The notes: a model not told the origin generated them from the letters alone. A DNA stretch of 64,000 nucleotides from Pseudomonas anuradhapurensis (GCF_014269225.2 NZ_CP077097.1:1866001-1930000), one strand, 5' to 3'. Positions 11,125-21,445 are shown, counted from the stretch's first letter. Made by a program: numbers and translations.

Positions 11125-14100
11125 CTAGCGCCCGCGCTTCCCGGGCAGCGGCGCAAACAGTGCCTCGATCTCTTCATCCCCCAGCCGCCATTGCCCGGCC
11201 TGCCCGCCATCGAGCAGGCTCGCTGCCAGCGCCGCCTTCTCCTGCTGCAACAGCTGGATCTTCTCTTCCACCGTGCCCCGGGTGATCAGCTTGAACACGA
11301 ACACTGGCTTGTCCTGGCCAATGCGGTAGGCGCGGTCGGTGGCCTGATTCTCGCTGGCCGGGTTCCACCAGGGGTCGAAGTGGATCACCGTGTCTGCGGC
11401 CGTCAGGTTCAAACCCACGCCCCCCGCCTTGAGGCTGATCAGGAACACTTCGCTGTCACCCTGCTGGAATTGCTGTACCGGCGTGCGCCGGTCACGGGTA
11501 TCTCCGGTCAGCAGGCTGTAGCGGATCTTGCGCTTGTGCAGTTCCTCCTCGATCAGCGCCAGCATCGAGGTGAACTGCGAAAACAGCAGTACCCGGCGCC
11601 CTTCGCTGAGCAGCTCGTCGAGCATTTCCAGCAGCGCGCCCAGCTTGCCCTTGTCCGCCTGGTTGCCTTTGCTTTCCACGCCTTTGACCAGGCGCAGGTC
11701 GCAACATACCTGGCGCAGCTTGAGCAGGGCGTCGAGGATGACGATCTGGCTGCGTGCGGCACCATTGCGGGCGATTTCGTCGCGGACCTTCTTGTCCATG
11801 GCCACCCGCACGGCCTCGTAGGTGTCACGCTGGGCATCGCTGAGCTCGACCCAGTGCACCATCTCGGTCTTGGCCGGCAGCTCGGTGGCCACCTGCTCCT
11901 TGGTGCGGCGCAGCAGGAACGGGCGGATGCGCTTGGCCAGGTGGGCCATGCGCTCGCCGTCGCCGTGGCGCTCGATCGGGGTGCGGTAGTCCTGGTTGAA
12001 GCGCTTCTGGTCGCCCAGCCAGCCAGGCATGAGGAAGTGGAAGAGCGACCACAGCTCGCCGAGGTTGTTCTCCATCGGCGTGCCGGTCAGACACAGGCGC
12101 TGCCCGGCCTGCAGTTCGCAGACGGCAAGGGCGGCTTTGCTGGTGCTGCTCTTGATGTTCTGCGCCTCGTCCAGCACCAGTACGTGCCAGCGCTGGGCGC
12201 GCAGGTGTTCGAGGTCGCGGGGGGCCAGGGCATAGGTGGTCAGCACCACGTCATAGGCGTGCAGGTTGGCGAAATGCTTGCTGCGCCCTGGCCCGTGCAG
12301 GGCCAATACCCGCAGGCCGGGGGCGAAGCGTTGCGCTTCGTCGAGCCAGTTCGGTATCAGGCTGGTGGGCATGATGGCCAAGGCCGGTGCACTCAGGCGA
12401 CCGGACTCCTTTTCCAGCAGCAGGTGCGCCAGGGCCTGCAAGGTCTTGCCCAGGCCCATGTCGTCGCCCAGGATGCCGCCGGTGCCCATTTCTCGTAGCG
12501 CCTGCAGCCAGTTCAAGCCCTGTTGCTGGTAAGGGCGCAGGCTGGCTTGCAGGCCGGCCGGTGGTTGCACCTGCAGGTCGCGGGCATCGCGCAGGCGGCG
12601 GCCGAGATCGCGCACATGCTCGCCGCCTTCCCAATGCAGTGGCAGCCTTTCGATCTCGTTCAGGCGCGCGGCATCGGCGCGGTCCAGGCGCAGCGATGGG
12701 CCGGTGGCATCTTCGTGCAGGTACAGCTCGCCAAGGGTGCCCATGACCGCCTTGATCCGCCCGTAGGGCAGGGCGACACGCAAGGCCGGGGTGTCCAGGC
12801 GCCCGCGGTTGAGGTCGAGCAGCAGGTGCTCGTCATCGCTGCGCCGGGCCAGTTCACTGGGGCGCAGCAGTTCCGGGTTGCTGCGTAGCAGTTGCAGCAC
12901 GATCGGCAGCAGGCTGTGGCGCTGGCCATCGACCACGATGCCCAGTTCCAGGTCGAACCATTCATGGCCGGGTGCCTCGTCGATGCTGGCGTACCAGTCG
13001 TCAACCTCCTGCAGGTTGAAGGCGAAGTCGCGCTGGATGTCGATGTCCCAGCCTGCCTCGCGCAAGCGTGGCAGGCCTGCGCGGGCGAAACGCAGCCAGG
13101 CTTCGTCGTCGGGAAGCTGGAGCATCTCGCCAGCGCTGTCGGGCAATGCCTTGCTCTGCCGGGTGGCGGGCTTGAAACCGAGGTCGCGCAGCACCTTGCG
13201 CAGCGCCTGCTCGGCCTGTGGCTGGCGGCGGATGCGCTGGCTGGTGTCGCCGACCAGACGGGTCAGCGGTTTGTCGTCGCTGCCGCTGGCGTGCAGGCCG
13301 TCGTAGTCGAATGCCAGCGCGGCGCGGTGTTGCATCTGCCGTTGCATGCGGCCGGTCTTGGGCATGTAGGCACTGAATTCGAGGCTGCCGAGGGTCAGCC
13401 TCCCTCTTGGCGTGAGGTCTTCGATTTGCCGGGTGCTAACGGCTGTGGGGGTAGGGACGTGGCGGTTCAAGGCGTTCAATCGATGGCTCAAGGGAACGAC
13501 CAGGTGTTCGGGAACAACAGGTGCACGTGCGAGCTGGCTGGCAATGAAGGGGTCGAGGTCATGGCGCAGTGTGCCGGTCTGATGCGAATGCCTGTCCACA
13601 TAGTACATGGGCTCGATGGGCAGTACCTGCAGCTGCAAGTGGCCATCGTGATACCAGGCGCCGCGGTAGCTGCCATTGTCCAGCCTGACCCAGCGGAACT
13701 CGGCATGCAGCTCCGGCCCGGGAGACAGTGGCGCAGCGTCGTCTTCGAACAGCAGGCGATCAGTGGCCAGGGCGTAGCTGTAGAGCTCCGCGCCCTGCTT
13801 GCCTTCCAGTTGCACCACGGGCGTAATCGTCTTGCTGCGGGCATCGATCAGGCGCAACAGTCGGGCGTCGTCCTCCGTGACATAGCGGGGGGTGTAGTAG
13901 ATCATCTCGGGCATTGATGTGATGCGACCGATCTTCAGTGTGCCGTCTGTCTGCCGGGTGCCTTTGATCGGTTCGAGCCGCCATTGCTCATGATCCAGGT
14001 GAATACGGTAATAGATTGCCGGGCCTTTGCGTGCGGGTTCGCGGGAGGCCGCGGGTTGGGACGGCGACTCGAGTGCCTGGACCCACAGGTTGAGGTCCGG

Positions 14101-14451
14101 TGGCAGCGAAAGCGCGGCCTGCTCCGGCGGGGCTGCAGCGTCAAGGCCGTCTGTTCCGTCCTGCAGTTGCAGCAGCGCTGCAACGCAGTGCTTGCAGTTG
14201 AGCCCGACGGGGCAGGAGCAGCGCCCGAACACGCGCAGGTCACCGTGATTGACGAGCAGCTGGATGGTCTGCTGGTAGGTCTGGCCGGCCGAGCCCTTGC
14301 AGATTGCCTCGACCGTTGCGCCATGCTGCGACAGGATGCGCGTCCGCTCTTGGGCCGCATAATTGCGGCCTCGTGCCAGTGCGCCAGCCTCGATGAACTT
14401 CACCCAGCCGGGGTGGGCCCTCAGCAGTTGCTGCGCATCGCCGCTGCTCAC
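11125..14451 (-). CDS. SNF2-family helicase with SWIM zinc finger
   Basis: A 1108-aa ATP-dependent DNA translocase of the HepA/SNF2 type. An N-terminal SWIM zinc-binding motif (CSCPVGLNCKHC, about residues 78-89) precedes a long middle region. The SNF2 ATPase follows: Walker A ILGDDMGLGKTLQALAHLLL, Walker B LVLDEAQNIKS, motif III LTGTPMENNLGELWSLF. The C-terminal helicase half ends in NPASENQATDRAYRIGQDKP. The start is GTG at 14451 with GGAG seven bases upstream, one base after the csiV stop, so translation is probably coupled. Its cellular role is not defined. Confidence 0.92.
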   Translation of the reverse strand: MSSGDAQQLLRAHPGWVKFIEAGALARGRNYAAQERTRILSQHGATVEAICKGSAGQTYQQTIQLLVNHGDLRVFGRCSCPVGLNCKHCVAALLQLQDGTDGLDAAAPPEQAALSLPPDLNLWVQALESPSQPAASREPARKGPAIYYRIHLDHEQWRLEPIKGTRQTDGTLKIGRITSMPEMIYYTPRYVTEDDARLLRLIDARSKTITPVVQLEGKQGAELYSYALATDRLLFEDDAAPLSPGPELHAEFRWVRLDNGSYRGAWYHDGHLQLQVLPIEPMYYVDRHSHQTGTLRHDLDPFIASQLARAPVVPEHLVVPLSHRLNALNRHVPTPTAVSTRQIEDLTPRGRLTLGSLEFSAYMPKTGRMQRQMQHRAALAFDYDGLHASGSDDKPLTRLVGDTSQRIRRQPQAEQALRKVLRDLGFKPATRQSKALPDSAGEMLQLPDDEAWLRFARAGLPRLREAGWDIDIQRDFAFNLQEVDDWYASIDEAPGHEWFDLELGIVVDGQRHSLLPIVLQLLRSNPELLRPSELARRSDDEHLLLDLNRGRLDTPALRVALPYGRIKAVMGTLGELYLHEDATGPSLRLDRADAARLNEIERLPLHWEGGEHVRDLGRRLRDARDLQVQPPAGLQASLRPYQQQGLNWLQALREMGTGGILGDDMGLGKTLQALAHLLLEKESGRLSAPALAIMPTSLIPNWLDEAQRFAPGLRVLALHGPGRSKHFANLHAYDVVLTTYALAPRDLEHLRAQRWHVLVLDEAQNIKSSTSKAALAVCELQAGQRLCLTGTPMENNLGELWSLFHFLMPGWLGDQKRFNQDYRTPIERHGDGERMAHLAKRIRPFLLRRTKEQVATELPAKTEMVHWVELSDAQRDTYEAVRVAMDKKVRDEIARNGAARSQIVILDALLKLRQVCCDLRLVKGVESKGNQADKGKLGALLEMLDELLSEGRRVLLFSQFTSMLALIEEELHKRKIRYSLLTGDTRDRRTPVQQFQQGDSEVFLISLKAGGVGLNLTAADTVIHFDPWWNPASENQATDRAYRIGQDKPVFVFKLITRGTVEEKIQLLQQEKAALAASLLDGGQAGQWRLGDEEIEALFAPLPGKRGR

Positions 14452-14452
14452 A

Positions 14453-15025
14453 TCACTGCTCCATCATCTCCGGGTCCATCACCGGCATCTTCGGCGTGCC
14501 CGGTGGCGTCACTTTCAGCAGCAGCGCCAGGTGCCCGCCGTCAAGGAAGGTCAGCTGCCCACCCTTGACGTTGCTGTTGCTCTGCTTGAACTGCTCGCTT
14601 TGCAGCACACTGCCGTTGCCGTCCAGCTGGTTGACCCAGAAGTTGGCCTCGACCGCGATGAAGCGGCCCTCGGTGATGCTCAGGTTGCCTTCGATGGGGA
14701 AGTGGCCGAACTGCTCGGCGCCTTCGCCCAGGGCGATGCGGCTGGGTTCGCTGCCAACCCGCTGCTGCCAGGCCTTGTGCATCAGCACGGTGTAGTCGGC
14801 AGTGGCTTCCAGGCGGGTGGCTTCGTCTTCCAGCGCCGGGCGGCGCTCGGCGTCCTTTTCCAGGCGCGGGGCGCCGGCGCTCCAGTTTTCCGGGGCAAAC
14901 GGGCTGGTAAAGGCGGGCACGCTGTTCTGCCGCACCAGGATCATTTCCACCTGATACAGGCCTTCGGCGAAGGCGGCCGGGGCGAACAGCGCCAGCAGCA
15001 GGGTCAGGCAACGGATGGCACGCAT
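14453..15025 (-). CDS. csiV: CsiV-family periplasmic protein
   Basis: A 190-aa exported protein; an N-terminal signal peptide (RAIRCLTLLLALFAPAAFA, cleavage near residue 20) is followed by the conserved YQVEMILVRQN. This matches the CsiV family, described in Vibrio as a peptidoglycan-binding lipoprotein partner of an LpoA-type activator. No lipobox is seen here. It starts 9 bp after the mfd stop on the same strand and is followed one base later by the SNF2 gene, so mfd-csiV-SNF2 reads as an operon. The function in Pseudomonas is inferred from the family only. Confidence 0.8.
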   Translation of the reverse strand: MRAIRCLTLLLALFAPAAFAEGLYQVEMILVRQNSVPAFTSPFAPENWSAGAPRLEKDAERRPALEDEATRLEATADYTVLMHKAWQQRVGSEPSRIALGEGAEQFGHFPIEGNLSITEGRFIAVEANFWVNQLDGNGSVLQSEQFKQSNSNVKGGQLTFLDGGHLALLLKVTPPGTPKMPVMDPEMMEQ

Positions 15026-15034
15026 GGATCTTCC

Positions 15035-18000
15035 TTAAGCAGGCTGTGGGGTCAGGCGCTCGAACAGCGCCTCCAAGGTATTGAAGCGTTCGTCGGGGCG
15101 TTCCATCGGTACCAGGAAGCGGAACTGGGTGGCGCCTTCGAACTTGTAGCGTTTGGGCTGGCCCTGGATCAGCTTGATCAGGGTCAGCGGGTCGACCGGG
15201 GTTTCGGCCTCGAACTCGATTTTGCCGCCATTGGGGCCGGCATCGACTTTCTTGATGCCGAGCTTTTCCGCCTGCAGCTTGAGCGAGGTCAGGCGCATCA
15301 GGTTCTTGGTCGGCTCGGGCAGCAGGCCGAAGCGGTCGATCATCTCCACCTGCAGGTCCTTGAGGCCTTCTTCGTCGGCGGCCGAGGCGATGCGCTTGTA
15401 CAGGATCAGCCGTGCGTGCACATCGGGCAGGTAGTCCTCGGGGATCAGGGCCGGCAGGCGCAGGTTGATCTCCGGGCCGCCGCCCAGCGGTTGCTCCAGG
15501 TTGGGCTGGGTGCCCTTGCGAATCGCCTTGACTGCGCGTTCGAGCATTTCCATGTACAGGGTGAAGCCCACTGCCTGGATCTGCCCGCTCTGGCCTTCGC
15601 CCAGCAATTCGCCGGCACCGCGGATTTCCAGGTCGTTGGTGGCCAGCACGAAGCCGGCACCAAGGTCCTGGGTGTTGGCGATCGCCTCCAGGCGTTTCTC
15701 GGCATCGGCGCTGACCTTCTGCCGGGTCGGCGTCAGCAGGTAGGCGTAGGCCTGGTGGTGGCTACGGCCAACCCGGCCGCGCAACTGGTGCAGCTGGGCC
15801 AGGCCAAACTTGTCGGCACGCTCGATGACGATGGTGTTGGCGCTGGGCACGTCGATGCCGGTTTCGATGATGGTCGAGGCCACCAGCACGTTGAAGCGCT
15901 TGTGGTAGAAGTCGCTCATCACCTGTTCCAGCTCGCGCTCGCGCATCTGCCCATGGCCGATGCCGATGCGCGCCTCGGGGACCAGTTCGGCAAGGTCGGC
16001 GGCGCATTTCTCGATGGTTTTCACATCGTTGTGCAGGTAGTACACCTGGCCGCCGCGCAACAGTTCACGCAGCAGCGCTTCCTTCACGGTGCTCTTGTTC
16101 TGCTCCATGACGAAAGTGCGAACCGACAGGCGGCGCGCCGGTGGCGTGGCGATGATGGACAGGTCGCGCATGCCTGCCACGGCCATGTTCAGCGTGCGCG
16201 GAATCGGCGTGGCGGTGAGGGTGAGGATGTCCACCTCGCTGCGCAGGGCCTTGAGCTGTTCCTTCTGGCGCACACCGAAGCGGTGCTCTTCGTCGATGAT
16301 GGCCAGGCCCAGGTCCTTGAAGCGCACGTCGTCCTGCAGCAGCTTGTGGGTGCCGATGAGGATGTCGATCTTGCCTTCGGCCAGGTCGGCGGCGGCGGCG
16401 GCCACTTCCTTGGCCGACTTGAAGCGGCTCATCACCTCCACGGTCACCGGCCAGTCGGCGAAGCGGTCGCGGAAGCTGTTGTAGTGCTGCTGGGCGAGCA
16501 GGGTGGTGGGCACCAGCACGGCCACCTGGCGGCCACTGTGTACGGCAATGAATGCCGCGCGCATGGCCACTTCGGTCTTGCCGAAGCCGACGTCGCCGCA
16601 CACCAGCCGGTCCATCGGCTTGGGCGCGAGCATGTCGGCGCGCACGGCTTCGATGGCGGCCTGCTGGTCCGGGGTTTCCTCGAACGGGAAGCCGGCGCTG
16701 AAGGTGGCGTAGTCGGCGGCCGGGTCGGCGAACGCATAGCCCTTGCGTGCGGCGCGGCGGGCATAGATGTCGAGCAGTTCGGCGGCGACATCGCGTACCT
16801 GTTCGGCGGCCTTGCGCTTGGCCTTCTGCCAAGCCTCCGAGCCCAGCCGGTGCAGCGGCGCCAGGGCATCGTCGCTGCCGGTGTAGCGGGCGATCAGGTG
16901 CAGGTTGGCCACGGGCACGTACAGCTTGGCGCCCTCGGCGTATTCCAGAGTCAGGAACTCGGCGGCCTGGCCTTCGATTTCCAGGGTTGCCAGGCCCAGG
17001 TAGCGGCCTACACCATGGTCGATGTGCACCACCGGTGCGCCTTCGCGCAGCTCGGTGAGGTTCTTGATTACCGCGTCGTTGGCGGTTTCGCCGCGCTTGT
17101 CGCGGCGGCGGCGCTGCATGACGCGTTGGCCGAACAGCGGGCTTTCGGCGATGAGGGCGATGGCCGGGTCGTCCAGCAGCAGGCCGTCGTCTAGTGGGGC
17201 AATGGTTATCGCCAGGCGCTCGGCGCCGGTGATGAAGTCGGCCCAGCCATCGACGCTCTGTGGTCGCAGCTTCAGCCGCTCGAGCAGCTCCAGCAGCACT
17301 TCGCGGCGGCCTGCCGATTCGGCGGTGAACAGCACGCGCCCGGGGAACTGGTCGAGGAAGCTGGCCAGCTCGGCCAGCGGCTGGTTGGCCTTGGCCTCGA
17401 TCGCCAGGTTGGGCAGCGCGCGCGCCGGGAAACGCTCGCGGCCAACCCCGGAGTCGAGGTCCTCGCTACTGACCACCACCCGTGGCCATTGCTTGAGCCG
17501 GGCAAAGCAGTCTTCCACCGGCAGGAACAGCTCGGCGGGCGGCAGCAAGGGCCGGCTCAGGTCGCCACGGCGCTCTTCATAACGCCCGCGTACGTCGTTC
17601 CAGAAATGCTCGGCGGCCTGTTCCACGCCGGGCAGCGAGAACACCTGGGTGTCGGCCGGCAGGTAGTCGAACAGGGTCGACGTCTCTTCGAAGAACAGCG
17701 GCAGGTAGTACTCGATACCGGCAGGGATGATGCCGCTGGCCAGGTCCTGGAAAATCGCGCTGCGGCGGAAGTCGACATCGAAGCGTTCGCGAAAGCGCGC
17801 CTTGAAGCGGGTCACTTCCTCTTTCTGCATCGGGAACTCGCGCGCCGGCAGCAGGCGTACCGAGTCGACCTTGTCGATCGAGCGCTGGGTCTCGGGGTCG
17901 AAGGTGCGCAGGGTTTCGATCTCGTCATCGAACAGGTCGATGCGGTAGGGCAGCTTGCTGCCCATCGGGAACAGGTCGATCAGCGCCCCGCGCACGGCGA

Positions 18001-18484
18001 ACTCGCCATGCTCGTAGACGGTATCGACACAGCGATAGCCGCTGGCTTCCAGGCGCGTGCGCATCTGTTCGACGTCGATGGTCTGGCCGACGTCCAGCAC
18101 CAGGCTGCTGCCCAGCAGGAAGCGGGTTGGTGCCAGGCGGTGCAGGGCGGTGGTGACCGGCACCACGAGGATGCCATGGCTCAGCTCCGGCAAGCGGTAC
18201 AGGCTGGCGATGCGCTGGGAGATGATGTCCTGGTGCGGTGAGAACAGGTCGTAGGGCAGGGTTTCCCAATCGGGGAACGGCAGCACCGGCAGGTCCGGGG
18301 CAAAGAAGCGGAGTTCCTGTTCCAGACGATCGGCTGCCTGGCTGTCGGCAGTCAGCAGCAGGGTGAAGCGGCCCGCGCTGCTGGCGGCCTCGGCGATGGC
18401 CAGGCTGAGGGCGGCTCCGGGCAGATTACCCCAGGTTTGTTTGCCGGCCGTGGCCGACATTTGCGGTAGGCGCAGAACTGACAC
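15035..18484 (-). CDS. mfd: Transcription-repair coupling factor Mfd
   Basis: Translocase that removes stalled RNA polymerase and recruits UvrA. It has a UvrB-like N-terminal region, the RNA-polymerase-interacting domain (VHIDHGVGRYLGL), then RecG-like helicase motifs: Walker A GDVGFGKTEVAMRAAF, DEEH box IDEEHRFGVRQ, and QLRGRVGRSHHQAYAYL, with a C-terminal TRCF domain. I chose the GTG at 18484 (MSVLRLPQMSATAGKQ), which gives 1149 aa as usual in Pseudomonas, over the longer open frame to 18598 that reaches the gap promoter. The ATG 24 bp inside is a possible alternative start. Confidence 0.95.
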   Translation of the reverse strand: MSVLRLPQMSATAGKQTWGNLPGAALSLAIAEAASSAGRFTLLLTADSQAADRLEQELRFFAPDLPVLPFPDWETLPYDLFSPHQDIISQRIASLYRLPELSHGILVVPVTTALHRLAPTRFLLGSSLVLDVGQTIDVEQMRTRLEASGYRCVDTVYEHGEFAVRGALIDLFPMGSKLPYRIDLFDDEIETLRTFDPETQRSIDKVDSVRLLPAREFPMQKEEVTRFKARFRERFDVDFRRSAIFQDLASGIIPAGIEYYLPLFFEETSTLFDYLPADTQVFSLPGVEQAAEHFWNDVRGRYEERRGDLSRPLLPPAELFLPVEDCFARLKQWPRVVVSSEDLDSGVGRERFPARALPNLAIEAKANQPLAELASFLDQFPGRVLFTAESAGRREVLLELLERLKLRPQSVDGWADFITGAERLAITIAPLDDGLLLDDPAIALIAESPLFGQRVMQRRRRDKRGETANDAVIKNLTELREGAPVVHIDHGVGRYLGLATLEIEGQAAEFLTLEYAEGAKLYVPVANLHLIARYTGSDDALAPLHRLGSEAWQKAKRKAAEQVRDVAAELLDIYARRAARKGYAFADPAADYATFSAGFPFEETPDQQAAIEAVRADMLAPKPMDRLVCGDVGFGKTEVAMRAAFIAVHSGRQVAVLVPTTLLAQQHYNSFRDRFADWPVTVEVMSRFKSAKEVAAAAADLAEGKIDILIGTHKLLQDDVRFKDLGLAIIDEEHRFGVRQKEQLKALRSEVDILTLTATPIPRTLNMAVAGMRDLSIIATPPARRLSVRTFVMEQNKSTVKEALLRELLRGGQVYYLHNDVKTIEKCAADLAELVPEARIGIGHGQMRERELEQVMSDFYHKRFNVLVASTIIETGIDVPSANTIVIERADKFGLAQLHQLRGRVGRSHHQAYAYLLTPTRQKVSADAEKRLEAIANTQDLGAGFVLATNDLEIRGAGELLGEGQSGQIQAVGFTLYMEMLERAVKAIRKGTQPNLEQPLGGGPEINLRLPALIPEDYLPDVHARLILYKRIASAADEEGLKDLQVEMIDRFGLLPEPTKNLMRLTSLKLQAEKLGIKKVDAGPNGGKIEFEAETPVDPLTLIKLIQGQPKRYKFEGATQFRFLVPMERPDERFNTLEALFERLTPQPA

Positions 18485-18597
18485 GGGAGATTGCACTCCA
18501 AGCGTTGCGGCAAAGAGATCGATTGTACCGGTGACGGTGCCGGCTGTCAGGCTCGAAAGGGCATGAACGCTGGCGCGCGTGCCGCGACAGGCGCTCA

Positions 18598-18626
18598 TTG
18601 CCGGTTACGCGTTGGGGCGTCATAAT
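18598..18626 (+). promoter_or_regulatory. Sigma-70 promoter for gap
   Basis: TTGCCG (18598-18603), a 17-bp spacer and CATAAT (18621-18626) lie in the divergent mfd/gap gap, 39 bp before the gap start. Confidence 0.65.
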
Positions 18627-18665
18627 GTAGCCCCTTTTTTCTGTCCCTACATGTGGAAGGTTCCC

Positions 18666-20114
18666 GTGACTCAGAAGCCCGACCAGTGTCTTGGTGAGTG
18701 GATCGATCGTGAAGCCCTGGCTGAAGCGATGATCCCGCTTATCGGTCAGCTCTACCGCAACAACAATGTGGTGAGCTCGATTTATGGCCGTAGCCTGATC
18801 AACCGTTCGGTTATCTCGATCCTCAAGGCGCACCGCTTTGCGCGCCATCGTCAAACCGACGAAACCGAACTGTCCGTCCACGAGACATTCCCCCTGCTCA
18901 AGGCCATGAGCGAGCTGAAGCTGGGCGCCGCCTCGGTCGACCTCGGCAAGCTGGCCAACAAGTTCAAGCAGGAAGGCAATGGCCGTACTGCCGAGCAGTT
19001 CGTCCGTGAAGAACTGGCCGAAGTGGTTGGCCAGCAGAACGCTTCGGCGCGCAAGGGCACCGACGTTGTGCTGTACGGCTTCGGCCGCATTGGCCGCCTG
19101 CTGGCGCGCATCCTGATCGAGAAGACCGGTGGCGGCGACGGCCTGCGCCTGCGTGCCATCGTCGTGCGCAAGGGCGCCGAGAACGACCTGGTCAAGCGTG
19201 CCAGCCTGCTGCGCCGTGACTCGGTGCACGGCCCGTTCGATGGCACCATCACCATCGACGAAGCCAACAACACCATCACCGCCAACGGCAACCTGATCCA
19301 GGTGATCTACGCCAAGAGCCCGAGCGAAGTCGACTACACCCAGTACGGCATCGAAAACGCGCTGATCGTCGACAACACCGGCGTATGGCGTGATGCCGAC
19401 GGCCTGGGCCAGCACCTGGCCTGCCCGGGTGCTGCCCGCGTGATCCTCACCGCACCTGGCAAGGGCGCGCTGAAGAACATCGTGCACGGCATCAACCACG
19501 GTGACATCGCTGCCGATGACAAGATCATCTCGGCCGCTTCCTGCACCACCAACGCCATCGTGCCGGTGCTCAAGGCCATCAACGACCAGTACGGCATCGT
19601 CAACGGCCACGTCGAAACCGTTCACTCGTTCACCAACGACCAGAACCTGATCGACAACTTCCACAAGGGCAGCCGCCGTGGCCGTGCCGCGCCGCTGAAC
19701 ATGGTCATCACCGAAACCGGCGCCGCCACTGCTGCCGCCAAGGCACTGCCAGTGCTCAAGGGCAAGCTGACCGGCAACGCCATTCGCGTACCGACGCCGA
19801 ACGTTTCGATGGCCATCCTCAACCTGAACCTGGAAAAGCCCACCTCGCGCGACGAGATCAACGAGTACCTGCGCCAGACCGCCATGCACTCGGAACTGCA
19901 CAAGCAGATCGACTACGTCAGCTCGCAGGAAGTGGTTTCGACCGACTTCGTCGGCTCGCGCCACGCCGGTGTGGTCGACGCTGAAGCGACCATCGCCAAC
20001 GATAACCGTGTTGTCCTGTACGTCTGGTACGACAACGAATTCGGTTACAGCTGCCAGGTGGTTCGCGTGATGGAAGAGATGGCCGGTGTGAACCCGCCAG
20101 CGTTTCCGCGCTGA
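18666..20114 (+). CDS. gap: Glyceraldehyde-3-phosphate dehydrogenase, long form
   Basis: GAPDH of 482 aa with an N-terminal extension of about 130 residues ahead of the Rossmann start DVVLYGFGRIGRLLARIL. The catalytic Cys293 sits in ISAASCTTNAIVP and the C-terminal signature is VWYDNEFGYSCQVVR. The extension (KPDQCLGEWIDREALAEAM) is the hallmark of the second GAPDH type in pseudomonads, separate from the classic 330-aa glycolytic enzyme. A gluconeogenic role is plausible but not shown by sequence. The GTG start at 18666 has GGAAGG five bases upstream and begins the conserved MTQKPDQ; longer in-frame starts overlap the promoter. Confidence 0.93.
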   Translation: MTQKPDQCLGEWIDREALAEAMIPLIGQLYRNNNVVSSIYGRSLINRSVISILKAHRFARHRQTDETELSVHETFPLLKAMSELKLGAASVDLGKLANKFKQEGNGRTAEQFVREELAEVVGQQNASARKGTDVVLYGFGRIGRLLARILIEKTGGGDGLRLRAIVVRKGAENDLVKRASLLRRDSVHGPFDGTITIDEANNTITANGNLIQVIYAKSPSEVDYTQYGIENALIVDNTGVWRDADGLGQHLACPGAARVILTAPGKGALKNIVHGINHGDIAADDKIISAASCTTNAIVPVLKAINDQYGIVNGHVETVHSFTNDQNLIDNFHKGSRRGRAAPLNMVITETGAATAAAKALPVLKGKLTGNAIRVPTPNVSMAILNLNLEKPTSRDEINEYLRQTAMHSELHKQIDYVSSQEVVSTDFVGSRHAGVVDAEATIANDNRVVLYVWYDNEFGYSCQVVRVMEEMAGVNPPAFPR

Positions 20115-20132
20115 TTCGCTTGTAAGGCAATG

Positions 20133-20165
20133 AAAAAACGGGAACCTTCGGGTTCCCGTTTTTTT
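20133..20165 (+). terminator. Strong rho-independent terminator after gap
   Basis: A 9-bp stem (ACGGGAACC / GGTTCCCGT) is capped by a TTCG tetraloop, preceded by five A and followed by six T. It lies 18 bp after the gap stop. Confidence 0.95.
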
Positions 20166-20242
20166 ATGCTTGCCGTGGGTTGTGTGGCGCTCGATTTACG
20201 CCACACCTCAAAACCCAAGGCAAGCCTCCAGGACCTGAAACC

Positions 20243-21241
20243 GTGCGCGCGCCCTTACTGCTCACCCTCATGCTGCTTACCGCCTGCAACCAGGGCCCCA
20301 CCCTGGAGCGCCTGGGCGGCCCGACAATGGGCAGCAGCTATAGCATCCAGTATGTGCGGGAGCCCGGCGGCCCGGCACCGGCCCAGGTGCAAGCAGCGGT
20401 GGAAGCCATCCTGCAGGGCATCGATCAGCACTACTCGACCTACCGCGGCGACTCTACCGTCAGCCAGTTCAACCAATTGCCCGCCAATCAGTGCCAGGCT
20501 ATGCCCCCCGACATGCTCGAACTGGTCAGCCTGGGCCAGCAACTGGCCGAGCAGAGCGATGGCGCCTTCGACCTCACCGTCGAGCCGTTGCTCGACCTGT
20601 GGGGCTTCGGCCCCCAGGCGCGCCACACGCAGGTGCCCGACCCGCAGGCCCTGGCGCGGGTGCGCCAGCGGGTCGGCTACCGGCACCTGCACATCCAGGG
20701 CCAGGCCCTGTGCAAGGACGCCCCGGTGCAGCTCGACTTCAACAGCATGGCCGCCGGCCATGCCGTCGACCTGATCGCTGCGCGCCTGCAGGCCATGGGT
20801 GTCGCCAGCTTCGTCGCCGAAGCGACCGGTGAGCTCAAGGCGGTCGGCCGCAAGCCTGACGGCAGCCCCTGGCGCATCGCCCTGGAGCTGCCCCGCGAAG
20901 ATCGCCAGATCGCCCGGCAGATCATTCCGCTCAATGGCCTTTCAGTATCAACCTCGGGTGACTATCGGCACTATTTCGAGGACAATGGCCGGCGCTATTC
21001 GCACACCTTCGATGCCCGCCTCGGGCGCCCGGTGCAGCACGACCTGGCCGCGGTCAGCGTGCTCGATGCCTCGGCACTGCGGGCAGACGGCTATTCGACG
21101 CTGCTGTTGATCCTGGGCCCGCAACGCGGTTGGGATTTTGCCGTGGCGCATGGCCTGCCTGCGGTGCTGGTGACTCGGGTCGAGGGTGGCTTCGTCTCCC
21201 GAGCTACGCCCGCGTTCGAACGGGCAGTGAAAGGCGAGTGA
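20243..21241 (+). CDS. apbE: FAD:protein FMN transferase (ApbE lipoprotein)
   Basis: Transfers FMN covalently to threonines of periplasm-facing flavoproteins such as NqrB/NqrC and RnfD/G. It is 332 aa from a GTG start preceded by AGGA. The N-terminus VRAPLLLTLMLLTAC ends in a lipobox (LTAC), indicating a lipoprotein. ApbE motifs are TMGSSYSIQY near the N-terminus, LDFNSMAAGHAVDLIA in the middle, and ADGYSTLLLILGP near the C-terminus. A longer frame to 20180 overlaps the gap terminator and was rejected. Confidence 0.9.
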   Translation: MRAPLLLTLMLLTACNQGPTLERLGGPTMGSSYSIQYVREPGGPAPAQVQAAVEAILQGIDQHYSTYRGDSTVSQFNQLPANQCQAMPPDMLELVSLGQQLAEQSDGAFDLTVEPLLDLWGFGPQARHTQVPDPQALARVRQRVGYRHLHIQGQALCKDAPVQLDFNSMAAGHAVDLIAARLQAMGVASFVAEATGELKAVGRKPDGSPWRIALELPREDRQIARQIIPLNGLSVSTSGDYRHYFEDNGRRYSHTFDARLGRPVQHDLAAVSVLDASALRADGYSTLLLILGPQRGWDFAVAHGLPAVLVTRVEGGFVSRATPAFERAVKGE

Positions 21242-21445
21242 AAGCACAAGCAGGGATGATCGCCGCCAGGGAGTGGGTGAACCACATGTAGTGCGGGCAA
21301 AATTGGCCTACGACGCGACCAAGGGTTAATGTGCGCGGCGTTCACGCTTGATTAGACTGCACCCGAATTTTCTCATGGCGCCCTGGCGGCATGATCGCGC
21401 CCCGCGAGCGACCGTGGCTTGCGGGCCAGTTCTGAAGGAGTACGC

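Noticed and set aside
14363..17194. 943-codon plus-strand open frame antisense to mfd and csiV
   Set aside because: GC-rich shadow frame; the minus-strand Mfd motifs are complete, and the shadow has no recognisable domain or ribosome site.
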